Positions 61,990-64,000 of a stretch of DNA of 64,000 nucleotides are shown in pieces. The first letter of the stretch is position 1. Each line of letters opens with the position of its first letter. Under the pieces are notes generated by a model. The model made no database searches. It had not been told where the DNA came from and was given only the letters and a program-made list of their open reading frames with translations. The stretch lies in the NCBI GenBank assembly GCA_021442155.1, contig CM038217.1, positions 143,837,643 through 143,901,642 of the forward strand, read 5' to 3'. The DNA is from Cymbidium sinense (taxonomy: Eukaryota; Streptophyta; Magnoliopsida; Asparagales; Orchidaceae). Position numbers and translations under genes: made by a program.

Positions 61990-64000
61990 GGCTCAATGTT
62001 CCATCCTCAGCTTTACCTAGTTGCATTTCTATCAATTTTGAATAATTGATTTTCTGTGAAGGTAAGGGCATTTGTTTTTTTGTTTTTTTTTGATATAGTT
62101 GTGATTTTTTAATGGGCAGCTGGATTGTATGAATGCGCCGCTTAATTGGCGTTAGACGGAAATTTGGAGATTTAGGATGGGCTAAGTTCCTAGATTTATG
62201 AGTTAGAAAAGTAGTTTATACTTAATTGAGTTATAGAATTTTGTTTCTGCACTTTTTTTATGAACTTCTCCATGGCAAGATTTTGTATAAAGAAAATAAA
62301 ATCCTTAATATGGTTAGATTTTATAGTGTTTATGGTCTGCGTAGCTGGATAAGTTAGATGGAAAGTTGGGAGTTTGGAACGATAACTTGTCAATTCAGTT
62401 GGCATTGCCATTTATCACGTGAACTGATATGATAACTAGATTAAAACTCAATTATAGAGTTGTGAAAGATCTCCAAGGCTGGTTTAATGATCCCCTCCTT
62501 TAATTCTGTCACAGGGGAATGAAAAGTAATTCTAAAGTGCTTAAATTATTTTAAAATCTCTCTTAGAATTTTCAGTGAGCAAGCTAGTTTAAATTTTGAG
62601 ATCGTATTATTTATTTGGATACTCTTTCTCCATTGCTTAGTATTAGAAGTCAAGCTCAGGATTTTTTTTTCTTTTTAATTGTATTTCATTTGTCTTGCGC
62701 ATGTTATGTTTATCACCGTGTTTAGATTATCAGCTGGCACATGATGTATTTCATATAGGAGGCTGGAAACCATTTTTTGTCACTAGGTTTTGTAAGTCGT
62801 TATTTATTTATTTGGTATGTCCTAAGATGCACATCATTGGGCAATTATACCATATCATTTAAGGTGTTTGGATGAGGTGAAAGTCTTTTAAGTTGGATTT
62901 CCTATGAAGGAACACCATGGGAGGTTCCTTTGCCAAGGGTTCTGAGTTTTTTTTTTTTTTCATTTGAATTGTTAGGCCTTCCATTTGATTAGACATTTAA
63001 TTTAACTGATCGGTTGCTCAATCAAATTTATTTCACAAATTTTCACATTTCTTTTCACTCATTGTCATCCTATTTTCTGTGTTGTAACCATATGTTTAAT
63101 TCCTTTGAGATGTTAGACAATCTTTCATGTCCCTCTCTTAATGTGTTAAGATCCATGGTGGCATGATGATGGAAAAGCAAGCAAAAGTTTTTTAATGAAA
63201 TGCAACTAACAGGATAATCTTATATGCAATGGAGAATTGATTGTTGGTTTCAAACATCAATTGCACACAAGAATTTTTGATACAAATAAATCAAACATCA
63301 ATTGCACACAAGAATTTTTGATACAAATAAATCAAATCTTTCTTTCCAAATAAATCAAATCACTGATTATCGTGGAGAATAACTCGTAGATATATGGAGG
63401 AGTTGTTTAACCATCGACGCACAACTACTGAATGAACTTTTGGGGAAAGAAAAGATTTATTCCTCACTACATGATTTAAGCAAGGTGACATTGAATTGCA
63501 TGTCACACAATTTTATTAGTCTATCATGGAGACTACTACTTTAAATATGTCAAACAAAATGCAAATACATGGGACTTGGAGAAATCAGAGTAAGAACGTG
63601 CGATGCAAACTATCGAAAAGAGTTCAAGAGATGGTTTATATTTAATGCTACATGTAAAGCGGGTGAGAAAGTAGTTTTATACGTTAAGAAAATATAATAT
63701 TTATTATATAGTTTTAATATAATTTTTGCATATACGGAATGGTAGTCATGAACGGAAATTTTCGGAGTTGAAAAATTCAATCAGATTATCGACAAAAAAA
63801 ATTTTCTTATATCCAAATAATGTAATGTTTATTTACATTTTGTAATTAACATGATATCGTTGTTAAATAATGAATTTTAATTTTAATATTTTATTTTTTA
63901 GTTATTTATTTTTATATTTTAAAAATATTATTTAATTATAATGATTTAAATCTCATATAACTACCAAACATCTTTTCTGATTTAGAAGATTTAATAAATT
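61990..64000. other. AT-rich region without recognised exons
   Basis: No conserved coding signal on either strand. It holds T-runs (62662, 62949-62960) and a perfect 41-bp tandem direct repeat at 63250-63332. It might be a long first intron of the exon at 61771. Confidence 0.4.
63250..63332. repeat. Perfect 41-bp tandem duplication
   Basis: The 41-bp unit beginning 'tcaaacatcaattgcacaca' and ending 'gatacaaataaa' occurs twice head to tail without a mismatch, so it is recent or an assembly artefact. Confidence 0.85.

Larger units (their letters stand above)
61596..64000 (+). mobile_element. Possible DNA transposon, 5' end
   Basis: Starts 'gggggtgtttggcaac' directly after ttaa and has subterminal 'ggattta' repeats. 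Near the window end 'ctaccaaacatcttttctgattta' (63970-63995) resembles the palindrome region. This is the look of a Harbinger/Tourist-type or similar DNA element with a TAA-like target. No transposase motif is seen, and the right terminus is not in the window. It may instead be ordinary DNA joined at a breakpoint. Confidence 0.35.

Overview
The window looks like repeat-rich plant nuclear DNA. It holds large Ty3/gypsy LTR retrotransposons, Mutator-like (MULE) transposase remnants, a plant mobile domain (PMD) sequence, several long (TA)n and (CT)n microsatellites, and a plant deneddylase gene. The one clearly intact host gene is GC-rich at its 5' end and less so towards its 3' end, a pattern common in monocots. 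I would guess a monocot but cannot name the species.

Layout. (1) 1 to about 7990: the right end of a minus-strand Ty3/gypsy element (gag remains, primer-binding site, one LTR); its pol and other LTR lie left of the window. (2) 8105-13200: two tandem, decayed copies of a MULE transposase gene on the plus strand. The second runs into a PMD sequence at 13266-13770. (3) 13776-33974: a 20.2-kb minus-strand Ty3/gypsy element with 5.1-kb LTRs, related to the first element, inserted inside the PMD sequence. The PMD resumes at 33975-35060, and the 5-bp target duplication is still visible (gacat / gacac). (4) 35060-40398: AT-rich intergenic DNA with microsatellites and a probable small inverted-repeat element. 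(5) 40399-46508: a plus-strand LTR element (A) with no gag-pol, built of tandem-repeat arrays, followed by an extra partial LTR. (6) 46803-47480: the intact single-exon NEDD8-specific protease gene (NEDP1/DEN1/SENP8-like, C48 family). (7) 47481-53251: intergenic. (8) 53252-57563: a second array-type LTR element (B). (9) 58660-61595: a partial duplicate of region 5, ending with a copy of the protease gene's own upstream DNA. (10) 61596-64000: palindrome-rich DNA, possibly the start of a DNA transposon, plus a possible first exon.

How it fits together. Most of the window is nested and duplicated transposable elements. The main host function is deneddylation (NEDD8 precursor processing and removal). 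The most informative structures are the PMD split by a datable insertion, the MULE-PMD arrangement, and the duplicated promoter of the deneddylase gene, which predicts a second, possibly disrupted copy just past the right edge. Repeat copies differ by many short deletions, often at CAG/CTG-like sites, while the protease ORF is clean. Assembly error in methylated repeats should be excluded before any repeat is dated. All homology statements come from reading motifs by eye; no searches were run.
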